A stretch of DNA of 44,948 nt from contig NZ_PPXY01000055.1 of the NCBI RefSeq assembly GCF_021655115.1, positions 1-44,948 on the forward strand, written 5' to 3'. The position numbers were made by a program, and so were the translations under genes. Each line of letters opens with the position of its first letter. Position 1 is the first letter of the stretch. Source of the DNA: Clostridium sp. Cult3. Its GTDB lineage: Bacteria > Bacillota > Clostridia > Tissierellales > Tepidimicrobiaceae. Below, piece by piece: positions 35,636-43,334 of this stretch. Under the pieces are notes generated by a model. That model did no database searches, was not told where the DNA came from, and saw nothing but the letters and a program-made list of their open reading frames with translations.

Positions 35636-36964
35636 TTATTCATGTTTATCAAAAAAATTTGATAAGTATGTTTTATGTGCTTGTAACAATTCATCTAACA
35701 TTTTTCGTCCCTCTTTATCGTTTGCAACAAGAGGATTTGTTATCATTGCTAGGAGTGCCTTATCATAATTTCCTCCTACTGCTGCTTCTGCCCCCAATAT
35801 TTCAAAAGACTTTATCTGATGTATAAGCCCTCTTATAGGAACAGGAAACTGGTCAATAAATTTATAAGGCATAGGCCCATCTTTTGTTATTTTACAAGTT
35901 ATTTCTATAGCACTGGTCTCATCTAAATCCTTTATGGTATTGCCATTTAATGTATTTACCACCTGAAGGTCTCCCTTATCATTATATATGGAACTTATGA
36001 GATTACAAGCCGCATCAGAATAATAAGCGCCACCCCGTTTTTCCAGTTCTTTAGGCTTTTGTCTTAATTTTGTGTCCTTATATAGTTCAAACAATTCCTC
36101 CTCTATTTTCATTACCTCTTCTGCCCTATTTGTACCCTCTTTAAATTTTTCCATATCATTTCTAAGCATATCTGCAGTTTTATAATAATATTTGTGGTAG
36201 GGACAAGGTATCAGACCAAGGGCCTTGATAAATTCTTTGTCCCATTCCATAGGATCAATGTTTTCCATATTTACAGAAACTGAATTTTCTACATACACAT
36301 CTAATACCTCTTCTGTTTTATCCCTTCCATCTATAAAAACGTTGAAACCATATACCATATGATTTAATCCAGCAAAATCTATTCTAATCCTATCCTCTTC
36401 TATACCCATTATCTCTGCTATCCCTCTCTCTACCCCAATAGGAACATTACAAAGGCCTATAAACTTCCTGTGTTTTGAATACCTAGAGAAGGCTTCTGTT
36501 ACCATACCTACTGGATTTGTAAAGTTTATCAACCATGCCTCAGGGCACAGCTTGACCATGTCATCAGTAATTCCTAATAATACTGGGATAGTCCTCAACC
36601 CTTTAAGAAGTCCACCTGCACCATTGGTTTCCTGTCCTATAAATCCATGGGATAGAGGAATACTTTCATCTTTACCCCTGGCTTCAAGCATCCCTACCCT
36701 TATTTGGGTCGTGACAAAATCTGCTCCATACAATGCTTCTTCACTGTTTAAAGTTAGATAAACATCCATTGGTATATTGGCTTCATCTACCATTCTCTTC
36801 GCTAAATTTCCAACAATATCGAGTTTTTCCTTACCTTCTTCTATATCTACAAGCCAAAGTTCCTCTACTGGAAGCTCATCGTATCTTTTAATAATTCCCT
36901 CTACAAATTCGGGAGTGTAGGATGAACCACCTCCAATTACAGCTATTTTAATTTTATTATTCAA
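35636..36964 (-). CDS. Family GH4 6-phospho-beta-glycosidase
   Basis: A 442-residue NAD- and Mn-dependent GH4 enzyme. The NAD-binding start is IKIAVIGGGSSYTPEFVEGI. QIRVGMLEARGKDESIPLSHG and GQETNGAGGLLKGLRTIPVL are typical of the 6-phospho-beta-glucosidase/CelF-LicH branch. Mn ligands are in GLCNVPIGVERGI (Cys) and FAGLNHMVYG (His). The mechanism oxidises C3 of the sugar transiently. The start is TTG 36962-36964 after GAGAGGTGGTATAT. The likely substrate is a phospho-disaccharide imported by the PTS; cellobiose, chitobiose and muropeptide-type sugars are all possible. Confidence 0.92.
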   Translation of the reverse strand: MNNKIKIAVIGGGSSYTPEFVEGIIKRYDELPVEELWLVDIEEGKEKLDIVGNLAKRMVDEANIPMDVYLTLNSEEALYGADFVTTQIRVGMLEARGKDESIPLSHGFIGQETNGAGGLLKGLRTIPVLLGITDDMVKLCPEAWLINFTNPVGMVTEAFSRYSKHRKFIGLCNVPIGVERGIAEIMGIEEDRIRIDFAGLNHMVYGFNVFIDGRDKTEEVLDVYVENSVSVNMENIDPMEWDKEFIKALGLIPCPYHKYYYKTADMLRNDMEKFKEGTNRAEEVMKIEEELFELYKDTKLRQKPKELEKRGGAYYSDAACNLISSIYNDKGDLQVVNTLNGNTIKDLDETSAIEITCKITKDGPMPYKFIDQFPVPIRGLIHQIKSFEILGAEAAVGGNYDKALLAMITNPLVANDKEGRKMLDELLQAHKTYLSNFFDKHE

Positions 36965-36989
36965 ATATACCACCTCTCTTAGAGTATAT

Positions 36990-37038
36990 TATTTATTGAT
37001 ATATAAAAATTTAAGAAATTCTTATATATCAATAAATA
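36990..37038. repeat. Inverted repeat upstream of the GH4 gene
   Basis: 17-bp perfect arms, 36990-37006 and 37022-37038 (arm contains TATTTATTGATATATAA), with a partly complementary inner loop. It ends about 13 nt upstream of the GH4 ribosome-binding site. No T-tract follows, so it is more likely an RNA-stability or processing hairpin, or an operator, than a terminator. Confidence 0.65.
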
Positions 37039-37060
37039 AACTGGTTTATACAGAGTATTG

Positions 37061-37094
37061 GTAAGAAGTAGAGAATTTCTTCTCTACTTCTTAC
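37061..37094. repeat. Inverted repeat downstream of PTS IIC
   Basis: Perfect 15-bp arms GTAAGAAGTAGAGAA and TTCTCTACTTCTTAC with a 4-nt loop, 42 nt after the IIC stop. The minus strand has no T-run after it, so full termination is unlikely. Confidence 0.7.
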
Positions 37095-37135
37095 ATAGAT
37101 ATTCCCAAACCCCTTTAGCATAAAAAGCACAGTTA

Positions 37136-38407
37136 CTAATTTGTTTGTTCTTCCTTTCTTTGTCTATCAGCTAGTTTTATAAAGGGTAGATAGATAAGCA
37201 CTGCAACTACTAGATTTATTGCTGCCAACACAGCCGCTCTCCAACTGGCTCCAGTAGCTCCTGTTGCTAAAAACGCTCCAATTATTGGAGGAGTTGTCCA
37301 AGGAATAGCAACATATGTTGGTGGTGCAAAGCCTGTAGCGGTACCAATATAACCTATTAGGGTTAATATTCCAGGAGTTATTATAAATGGAATGAATAGT
37401 ATTGGGTTTAATACTATAGGTATTCCAAACATCATCGGCTCATTAATCTGAAATATCCCTGATGGTGCTGATAATTTTGCCACTTCTTTGTATTCTGTTC
37501 TCTTCTTAGTCGCAATAAAAATAGCAATTATCAATGCTAATGTTGCTCCAGAACCTCCTAGGTGCACATAGGAATCAAAGAAAACCCTAGTTATTACATT
37601 TGGTGCTACCTTTCCTGCTTCTATAGCGGCAGCATTGTCTGTAAGAGCTGGCAAATATAATGCATTCATTATCGGATCTAGTATATTTGCCCCATGAAGA
37701 CCAAAGAACCAAAATAGGTTAATAAGCATAGCCATTAACATTGCTGAGCCTACTCCTTGACTAAAGCCTTGTAATGGCTTTTGAATTCCTTCATATATCA
37801 CATCATATAAGCTTACGCCACCTAGTTTATCTATTATTAGAAATACAATTCCAAAAGTAAACATGGTAATCATACCTGGTATAACCGCTGCAAAAGCCCT
37901 ACCTACTGCTGGTGGTACTTCTTCTGGCATTTTAATAGTCAAGTCTTTTTTGATTAGTTTAACAAATATTTCTGTCGCAATTAAAGCAACTATTAATCCC
38001 GTAAACAAGCCTGTAGCTTGTAAATATCCCCAATGAATATATCCCCAACCTGCATCTCCATGGGACTGTGGCAATGTAGCAAAATAAGATCCTACTGCTA
38101 TTAGTCCAGCTGCTAGAGCATTGACATCATAAGATTTTGCTAAACTATAAGCTGTAGAAAAAATGACTAATAAGGTCATTATAGCTAAGGAACCCCACCA
38201 AACCTGGTCACATATGGGAACTAATACTTCTAATGGCGTTATCCATTTAAAGATGGTGTTTTTTAATAATAAAGCAGTAGATCCTGCAAGTATTAGTGGC
38301 ATAATGGCAACAAACCCATCACGAATAGCAACTAAATGCCTTTGTCCCCCGATCCTAGCTGCAACCGGAACAAACTTCCTTTCCATAAAATCCATAAACC
38401 TATCCAT
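37136..38407 (-). CDS. PTS lactose/cellobiose-family IIC permease
   Basis: A 423-residue multi-spanning membrane permease that imports and phosphorylates a disaccharide with IIB. The N-terminal FMERKFVPVAARIGGQRHLV and AIRDGFVAIMPLILAGSTALL are characteristic. Hydrophobic helices follow through the protein (for example LFTGLIVALIATEIFVKLI), and the conserved GIFQINEPMMFGIPIVLNPI sits in the substrate-binding region. The start is ATG 38405-38407 with AAAGGGGG 6 nt upstream; an ATG two codons earlier abuts that site. It lies 30 nt downstream of IIB. Confidence 0.94.
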   Translation of the reverse strand: MDRFMDFMERKFVPVAARIGGQRHLVAIRDGFVAIMPLILAGSTALLLKNTIFKWITPLEVLVPICDQVWWGSLAIMTLLVIFSTAYSLAKSYDVNALAAGLIAVGSYFATLPQSHGDAGWGYIHWGYLQATGLFTGLIVALIATEIFVKLIKKDLTIKMPEEVPPAVGRAFAAVIPGMITMFTFGIVFLIIDKLGGVSLYDVIYEGIQKPLQGFSQGVGSAMLMAMLINLFWFFGLHGANILDPIMNALYLPALTDNAAAIEAGKVAPNVITRVFFDSYVHLGGSGATLALIIAIFIATKKRTEYKEVAKLSAPSGIFQINEPMMFGIPIVLNPILFIPFIITPGILTLIGYIGTATGFAPPTYVAIPWTTPPIIGAFLATGATGASWRAAVLAAINLVVAVLIYLPFIKLADRQRKEEQTN

Positions 38408-38437
38408 GTTCATCCCCCTTTTAGATATGAAACTTTA

Positions 38438-38749
38438 TTATTGGTTCTTAACCATACTTAATGCTTGATCTAAAACCTTTTCCCCATTCATAGTCCCGTA
38501 GCTAATCGTATCGACTATCCCAACAGGTACACCCTTAGGTTTCATCATCTCTTTCATCTTTGGCAGTAAGTATCGTACCTGAGGCCCAAGTAACATGATA
38601 TCTACTTTATTCATGTTATTTTTAACATCTGCTTCTGCTACTGCAAATACATTTACATCCATTCCTTTACTCTCAGCTACCTTATTCATTTTACTAACCA
38701 GTAAACTGGTCGACATGCCTGCAGAACAAACAAGCATAATGTTTAGCAT
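38438..38749 (-). CDS. PTS lactose/cellobiose-family IIB component
   Basis: A 103-residue IIB with the phosphorylated cysteine C8 in NIMLVCSAGMSTSLLVSKM. DVNVFAVAEADV and MLLGPQVRYLLPKMKEMM complete the fold. It is the first gene of the PTS operon, about 90 nt downstream of a sigma-54-type promoter. The start is ATG 38747-38749, with AAAGGA 10 nt upstream; a second ATG four codons in is less likely. Confidence 0.94.
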   Translation of the reverse strand: MLNIMLVCSAGMSTSLLVSKMNKVAESKGMDVNVFAVAEADVKNNMNKVDIMLLGPQVRYLLPKMKEMMKPKGVPVGIVDTISYGTMNGEKVLDQALSMVKNQ

Positions 38750-38840
38750 AGGAATCAGTCCTTTCGAAAATATTAGTATACGGTTTGGTCTATACCTTAT
38801 CCACCTCCTATAATTTATTTTCTATGTACTATATTATAAA

Positions 38841-38857
38841 TGCAATTACCTCGCCAA
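38841..38857 (-). promoter_or_regulatory. Sigma-54 (-24/-12) promoter of the PTS operon
   Basis: The minus strand reads TTGGCGAGGTAATTGCA, which fits TTGGCACR-N4-TTGCW, with GG (38854-38855) and GC (38842-38843) in the invariant spacing. No good -35/-10 promoter competes here. The adjacent upstream gene encodes a LevR-type sigma-54 activator. rpoN is not in the window. Confidence 0.88.
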
Positions 38858-38967
38858 CATTTCCAATAGAATAGTAAAAGAATAATGCCATACCAATAGT
38901 GGTTTGTGACAAGTATATGCCATTATGTACCTGATAAATACAGTGTAAACTTCTTTATAAAAAACAA

Positions 38968-38995
38968 AATAGTGTGTAAACTTTTACACACTATT
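38968..38995. promoter_or_regulatory. 26-bp inverted repeat: candidate activator site and/or regulator terminator
   Basis: Arms AATAGTGTGTAAA (38968-38980) and TTTACACACTATT (38983-38995) are perfect around a 2-bp centre. It overlaps the last codon of the regulator gene and is followed on the minus strand by TTGTTTTTT, so it could terminate transcription. It also lies about 110 bp upstream of the -24 box, where a sigma-54 activator would bind. A related GTTTACAC half-site is at 38943-38950. Confidence 0.6.
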
Positions 38996-41699
38996 ACACA
39001 CTGCTTTGATTTAACAAAAATAATTTTAATATATAAGCTAATTCATCTTCACCTAAGGAGACCTTGTACTTGTTTTCCATAAAGGCAATGGATTCTCTAA
39101 TAATATTCATCTGCCTTTCATACGAATTTATATATATATCTAAACCTTCAAACTTCCTTGGAACTATACCAGTCAATATATTGTCTATTAAAAAGGCTAT
39201 ATGAAGTACAATTCCCATCTTAGCATCAGGGATTACTTTTATTTTTAATCTGTTTTCAATACTATGAATTAGATATTTGGTATCCTTAGTTATCTCTTCC
39301 CCATCCAGATTAATTAGATGTTCTGTTAGGGATTCTGCTATTTTTATATACATATTTTCTTCATAGGTGATCTTTTTCAATTTATCTATACCATCACCCT
39401 TAAGTATTTCTATAGCAGGTATAAAAGGTATATATCTTATGTCTACATGTACTGTTGCTACAATAGCTATTATATTATGCCTTTTACTTAATTTATATAT
39501 TCTGTTTTCTAGCTTTTCCTCATCTACTATGTTTATGGCCATTGTATCTATATCTTCATCACCTAAGGTAGATTCTATTATAGATTGAAGCTTTTTCGAA
39601 GCACCATCTCCTGTAAAACAAGCAGTTACAATTACATTTCTTCTTATCTGTTTCCTTGTTATATCCTCCCTATATAGTTCTTTTTCATCTAAAACTTCTA
39701 TCATCTCATCTATGCTATAACCCATTACGGCTTTTCTTAGCACTTCAAGAACCATAGGAGTACTAACCCTTTCTATAGTTTTTACTTCTATTCCAGTCTC
39801 TTCCCATATCATATCTCCAAAGGTAGTTAAAGAACCCATATCTACTAGTAATACTACTCCCTTCCCTTTATCTATCTGTTGAACCTTTTCCTTTGTTATC
39901 TCATACATAACCTTTGGTTTCATTGATAGGGGCATATCTAAAGCTACAGCATGTTTCGTACCTATTAGACTATTGGCTACTTCTACCATACTGCTAGCAG
40001 TAGACCTACCATGCATAACAACTATTACCCCTACCTTAGGTTTTTCTTCCTTATATATTTTATTGGAATCCGTTGCAAAAAACATTGCTAGATACCCTAT
40101 TTCATCTACAGGTGTTTCGATGTCAAACTTATTGTCTATTATCTTTGCAATTTTCATGGCAAATAAAAATTCCTGTTCATAATTTATTCTTATGAAATTT
40201 AACTTAGGATTATATATTTTTTCCCCTTTTCTTATCCTTTCTATGCTCCGTTCCAAATGAAAGGATAGCCCAAAATATATTTTTTCATCAAATTCCTTTC
40301 CCAAATGTTTTTGTGCTAACAATAATATTTCTTCAGCTACTTGCAATATATCCTCATCTACTACATTTGATATCTCAGATTTATCAAAACGCCTATATAT
40401 CCTTCCAATATATTTTTCAAAATGAGATTCAATATCAATATTCATTATCTCATTAATGTCCTGTTCATCCATACCCGCTTCTTTTAAGGATTCTAGTTTT
40501 TGTTCAATGGCAGTATAAAAGTCTTCTGATCTATTATCACCTACATTTAATGGAAGAGAAGGTGCATCATATTGATTAAATTTCAAAATATCGTAAGTAG
40601 AATTTAATATATCATCTACTTCATTTCTATATTCTTTTATTCTTAAAATTCCTTTTCTCACGTGATTAGGTATGTCTCCTTGATTGATAATTATATAATC
40701 GCCATTCTCGGCTTTATATTTTAAAAATGCCTTTGCACAGGCTAGTTGAATATCAGATTTAAGCTGTCCAATATTGTTTGGACAGTTATATAGTAGATAA
40801 GAAATAATTGAGTTTTTATTTATATATATACTTTTACCTATACGACAGGATTCTTCCTTGATAAAGGTTTCTATCAATAAATATCTTTCAGATAAAGTCC
40901 TATCTCTTATAGGTGGGAGGGTTATTGTCATAGGTATCCTACGAGTAAAAGTAGTCAATAGATGGGAGTTTGGGTTTTCTGTAGTTGCAGCGATTATTCT
41001 AACATCTACATAGGTTAATCTTTCCGTTTCCCCTAAAGGTCTAAAAAAACCATTGTCAATATATGTAAATAACATCTCTTGACCTTGGGGCGGTAATCTA
41101 TGGATTTCATCTAAAAAAATAAATCCTTTATCTGCTTGGGCAAGTAATCCATCCTTATCCCTATGGGCGCCAGTATAGGCTCCCTTTTTTACCCCAAATA
41201 TTTGAGCCGTCAATAGATTTGGATTATCTACATAGTCAGCACAATTAAATCTAATAAAGGGGGCATCACTTGAGATGGCATTAGATTCTACGGCAAAACG
41301 ATACATAAGTTCTGCAAACATGGATTTTCCTACACCAGTTTCACCTAAAAGTAAAGTATGTAGACCTTTAGGAGGATACATTATAGCTGCCTTTGCCTTT
41401 TGTATAGGCATAGCCAAACTTTGAGTTGCACCTACCATTCTATCTAAACTGTTGTTAGAATCTGTTGAAGAAGCCTTTTTACCATAATCCATATTTGTAT
41501 CGGCTTTAATGGACTTATATAGCACAGGCCTTCCATCTATTTTCTCTAACTTCCCTTCTTTATACATGATGTTTAAATACCTGCTGATGTTAGATCTATC
41601 CGTTTCCAATATAGACGCTATATCAGAAGCAGATACGCCTTCCTGCTTTTCTCCTTGTAAGTGAACCAAAATTTTATATACCTCGTCTACCCTCTTCAA
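38994..41699 (-). CDS. LevR-type sigma-54 transcriptional activator with PTS regulation domains
   Basis: A 901-residue regulator. An N-terminal winged HTH includes GVSASDIASILETDRSNISR. The AAA+ domain has Walker A LLGETGVGKSMFAELMYR, a sigma-54 contact loop GAYTGA (GAFTGA consensus) and Walker B GFIFLDEIHRLP. A first PRD (around LSFHLERSIERIRKGEKIYN) is followed by an IIA-Man-like domain with VIVVMHGRSTASSMVEVANS. A IIB-like segment comes next (VIVTACFTGDGASKKLQSII). A second PRD (VLHIAFLIDNILTG) ends the protein. Phosphorylation of PRD/IIA histidines by the PTS should set activity. The start is TTG 41697-41699 after AAGGAGGTGGTATGT. The IIB promoter is the obvious target. Confidence 0.92.
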   Translation of the reverse strand: MKRVDEVYKILVHLQGEKQEGVSASDIASILETDRSNISRYLNIMYKEGKLEKIDGRPVLYKSIKADTNMDYGKKASSTDSNNSLDRMVGATQSLAMPIQKAKAAIMYPPKGLHTLLLGETGVGKSMFAELMYRFAVESNAISSDAPFIRFNCADYVDNPNLLTAQIFGVKKGAYTGAHRDKDGLLAQADKGFIFLDEIHRLPPQGQEMLFTYIDNGFFRPLGETERLTYVDVRIIAATTENPNSHLLTTFTRRIPMTITLPPIRDRTLSERYLLIETFIKEESCRIGKSIYINKNSIISYLLYNCPNNIGQLKSDIQLACAKAFLKYKAENGDYIIINQGDIPNHVRKGILRIKEYRNEVDDILNSTYDILKFNQYDAPSLPLNVGDNRSEDFYTAIEQKLESLKEAGMDEQDINEIMNIDIESHFEKYIGRIYRRFDKSEISNVVDEDILQVAEEILLLAQKHLGKEFDEKIYFGLSFHLERSIERIRKGEKIYNPKLNFIRINYEQEFLFAMKIAKIIDNKFDIETPVDEIGYLAMFFATDSNKIYKEEKPKVGVIVVMHGRSTASSMVEVANSLIGTKHAVALDMPLSMKPKVMYEITKEKVQQIDKGKGVVLLVDMGSLTTFGDMIWEETGIEVKTIERVSTPMVLEVLRKAVMGYSIDEMIEVLDEKELYREDITRKQIRRNVIVTACFTGDGASKKLQSIIESTLGDEDIDTMAINIVDEEKLENRIYKLSKRHNIIAIVATVHVDIRYIPFIPAIEILKGDGIDKLKKITYEENMYIKIAESLTEHLINLDGEEITKDTKYLIHSIENRLKIKVIPDAKMGIVLHIAFLIDNILTGIVPRKFEGLDIYINSYERQMNIIRESIAFMENKYKVSLGEDELAYILKLFLLNQSSV

Positions 41700-41770
41700 A
41701 CATACCACCTCCTTCTGGCCATAGTAGGGTGTAGACTAACCCTTTATATAAACTTGTATTTATTATACCA

Positions 41771-41809
41771 AATAAAATAAAGCCTGTCCCATTGTTTTGG
41801 ACAGGCTTT
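41771..41809 (-). terminator. uraA terminator
   Basis: An 11-bp stem AAAGCCTGTCC/GGACAGGCTTT (41779-41789 and 41799-41809), then ATTTTATTT on the minus strand, just after the uraA stop. Confidence 0.88.
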
Positions 41810-41819
41810 TGATATTGTC

Positions 41820-43085
41820 TTATTTATTTTCATTTCTATTTAATATTGCATTTAATACTATTCCTACTATAGCTGCAAAACTTAGTCCTGTAATTTTCAC
41901 CGTTTCATTTATTGGAATCCCTATAGTTATGCCAAATTTACTTTCTATTATTCCACTACCAAGTCCTAGTGCTAATATAGTCCCAATAACTATTATATTC
42001 TTTAAGTTACACTCTACCTTGTTAGCCTTAATGGTCTTAACCCCTATAAGGGATATCATGCTAAAAAGCATCAAGCTTATTCCACCCATTACTGGCGTTG
42101 GTATAGTATTCAAAAATATGCCTATTTTTGATACAAATCCTAATATTACTGCAAATACTGCCGCCAATCTCAATATAGATGGATCATAGTTTTTAGTTAT
42201 AGCTAAAACCCCTGTGTTTTCACCATAAGTTGTATTGGCTGGTCCTCCAATTAAACTTGCTGCCATTGTAGCTAATCCATCCCCTAATAGGGTTCTGTTT
42301 AAGCCTGGATCTTCTATAAAGTTTTTGCCAACAACTTGGCCATTAGTAGTTATATCCCCTAAATGCTCCATGAATACTGCTAATACTACAGGAGCAATTA
42401 TGGTTATAGCACCTATATCAAATTTAGGCAATCTAAAAGCTGGTATTGCTAGTATTGGCGCTTCTTTTATTATATTCATGTCTATAATTCCCATCCTTAA
42501 TGAAATTATATATCCAACGGTTACACCCATTAATATTGACAATTGTTTAAATATACCTTTGCCCTTAAAATTGACTAGTAATGCTGTTCCTAAGGTTATA
42601 CCTGCTATTAGAAAGTTTTCACTAGCATTTTGAAAAGCTACAGGGATTAAGTTCATACCTATTACTATTATCATAGGTCCTACTACCTGGGGAGATAAAT
42701 ATTTTTTAATTCTTTCTACCCCTATCTTCTTTATTAAGAAGGATAGCAATACATATATTAGACCGGCTACCATTATTCCTCCTTGAGCATAGGCTAAATC
42801 TCCATTATAAGCTTCCTTTACCGTTAATATTACTGGTATAAAAGCAAAGGATGAGCCCAAGAATACTGGAACTTTCCCTTTTGTACAAAGATGGAATATT
42901 AGTGTTCCGAGGCCTGCTGAAAACAATGCTACCGATGGGTCAAATCCTGTTAATATTGGTACTAATACAGTAGCACCGAACATAGCAATTAAGTGCTGAA
43001 GAGCTAATATCACCTTTTTAGAATTATTCCATATTTTTTCTTTAGACCCATGGGTCTCATTAGTTTTGATAATATTTTCTGTCAT
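41820..43085 (-). CDS. uraA: Uracil permease (NCS2 family)
   Basis: A 421-residue UraA/PyrP-type uracil:proton symporter with about 14 membrane segments. Family marks: ALQHLIAMFGATVLVPILTG at the start, GKVPVFLGSSFAFI, VGKNFIEDPGLNRTLLGDGL and GGPANTTYGENTGVLAITKN, the last carrying the substrate-contacting Glu region. The start is ATG 43083-43085 with AAAGGAGG seven T residues upstream. Expression is controlled by two PyrR attenuators in the leader, so high UMP/UTP should shut it down. No other pyr gene is in the window. Confidence 0.95.
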   Translation of the reverse strand: MTENIIKTNETHGSKEKIWNNSKKVILALQHLIAMFGATVLVPILTGFDPSVALFSAGLGTLIFHLCTKGKVPVFLGSSFAFIPVILTVKEAYNGDLAYAQGGIMVAGLIYVLLSFLIKKIGVERIKKYLSPQVVGPMIIVIGMNLIPVAFQNASENFLIAGITLGTALLVNFKGKGIFKQLSILMGVTVGYIISLRMGIIDMNIIKEAPILAIPAFRLPKFDIGAITIIAPVVLAVFMEHLGDITTNGQVVGKNFIEDPGLNRTLLGDGLATMAASLIGGPANTTYGENTGVLAITKNYDPSILRLAAVFAVILGFVSKIGIFLNTIPTPVMGGISLMLFSMISLIGVKTIKANKVECNLKNIIVIGTILALGLGSGIIESKFGITIGIPINETVKITGLSFAAIVGIVLNAILNRNENK

Positions 43086-43158
43086 AAAAAAACCTCCTTT
43101 TAAAGTTTAAAGGAGAATACTCTCCTTTTCAGCCTCTCAGGACTGATTTAAAGGCACG
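43086..43158 (-). promoter_or_regulatory. PyrR attenuator 2 of uraA, terminator overlaps the RBS
   Basis: The PyrR-binding loop CAGTCCTGAGAGGCTG sits within 43131-43153, flanked by CCTTT/AAAGG. It competes with an 8-bp antiterminator, AAAGGAGA-GTAT-TCTCCTTT (43109-43128). That in turn competes with a terminator whose arms are CTCCTTT (43109-43115) and AAAGGAG (43094-43100), followed by T7 (43086-43092). The terminator's 3' arm contains the uraA Shine-Dalgarno GGAGG and the T7 is the spacer to the ATG, so the same hairpin can also block ribosome binding. Confidence 0.82.
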
Positions 43159-43176
43159 ATTGTAATTAATCTGCAT

Positions 43177-43269
43177 AAAAAAACTTCTTGCTGCAGCAAG
43201 AAGTTTTATGTGCTATGACATAAGTATACTATATTACAATCTTGCCAGCCTCTCGGGACTGATTTAAAG
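43177..43269 (-). promoter_or_regulatory. PyrR attenuator 1 of uraA
   Basis: The PyrR-binding loop CAGTCCCGAGAGGCTG is within 43247-43269, at the base of an ATCTT/AAGAT hairpin. Its flank GCAAGA (43240-43245) can instead pair with TCTTGC (43196-43201), the 5' arm of a perfect 14-bp terminator hairpin (43180-43207) followed by T7. This is the classic anti-antiterminator / antiterminator / terminator set. Confidence 0.87.
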
Positions 43270-43294
43270 ATCTTATATTCACTTTTTCCTAAAT

Positions 43295-43323
43295 AGTATA
43301 TCACCATTTTCAATGTTATGCAA
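43295..43323 (-). promoter_or_regulatory. Candidate uraA promoter
   Basis: -10 TATACT (43295-43300), 17-bp spacer, weak -35 TTGCAT (43318-43323). It would start the transcript about 20 nt before the first PyrR box. Confidence 0.5.
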
Positions 43324-43334
43324 CTAAAACTTTT

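Noticed and set aside
36990-37094. CRISPR-like or phage attachment interpretation of the hairpins between IIC and GH4
   Set aside because: There are no repeated units with spacers, no cas or integrase genes and no direct repeats bounding an insertion; they are two unrelated inverted repeats.
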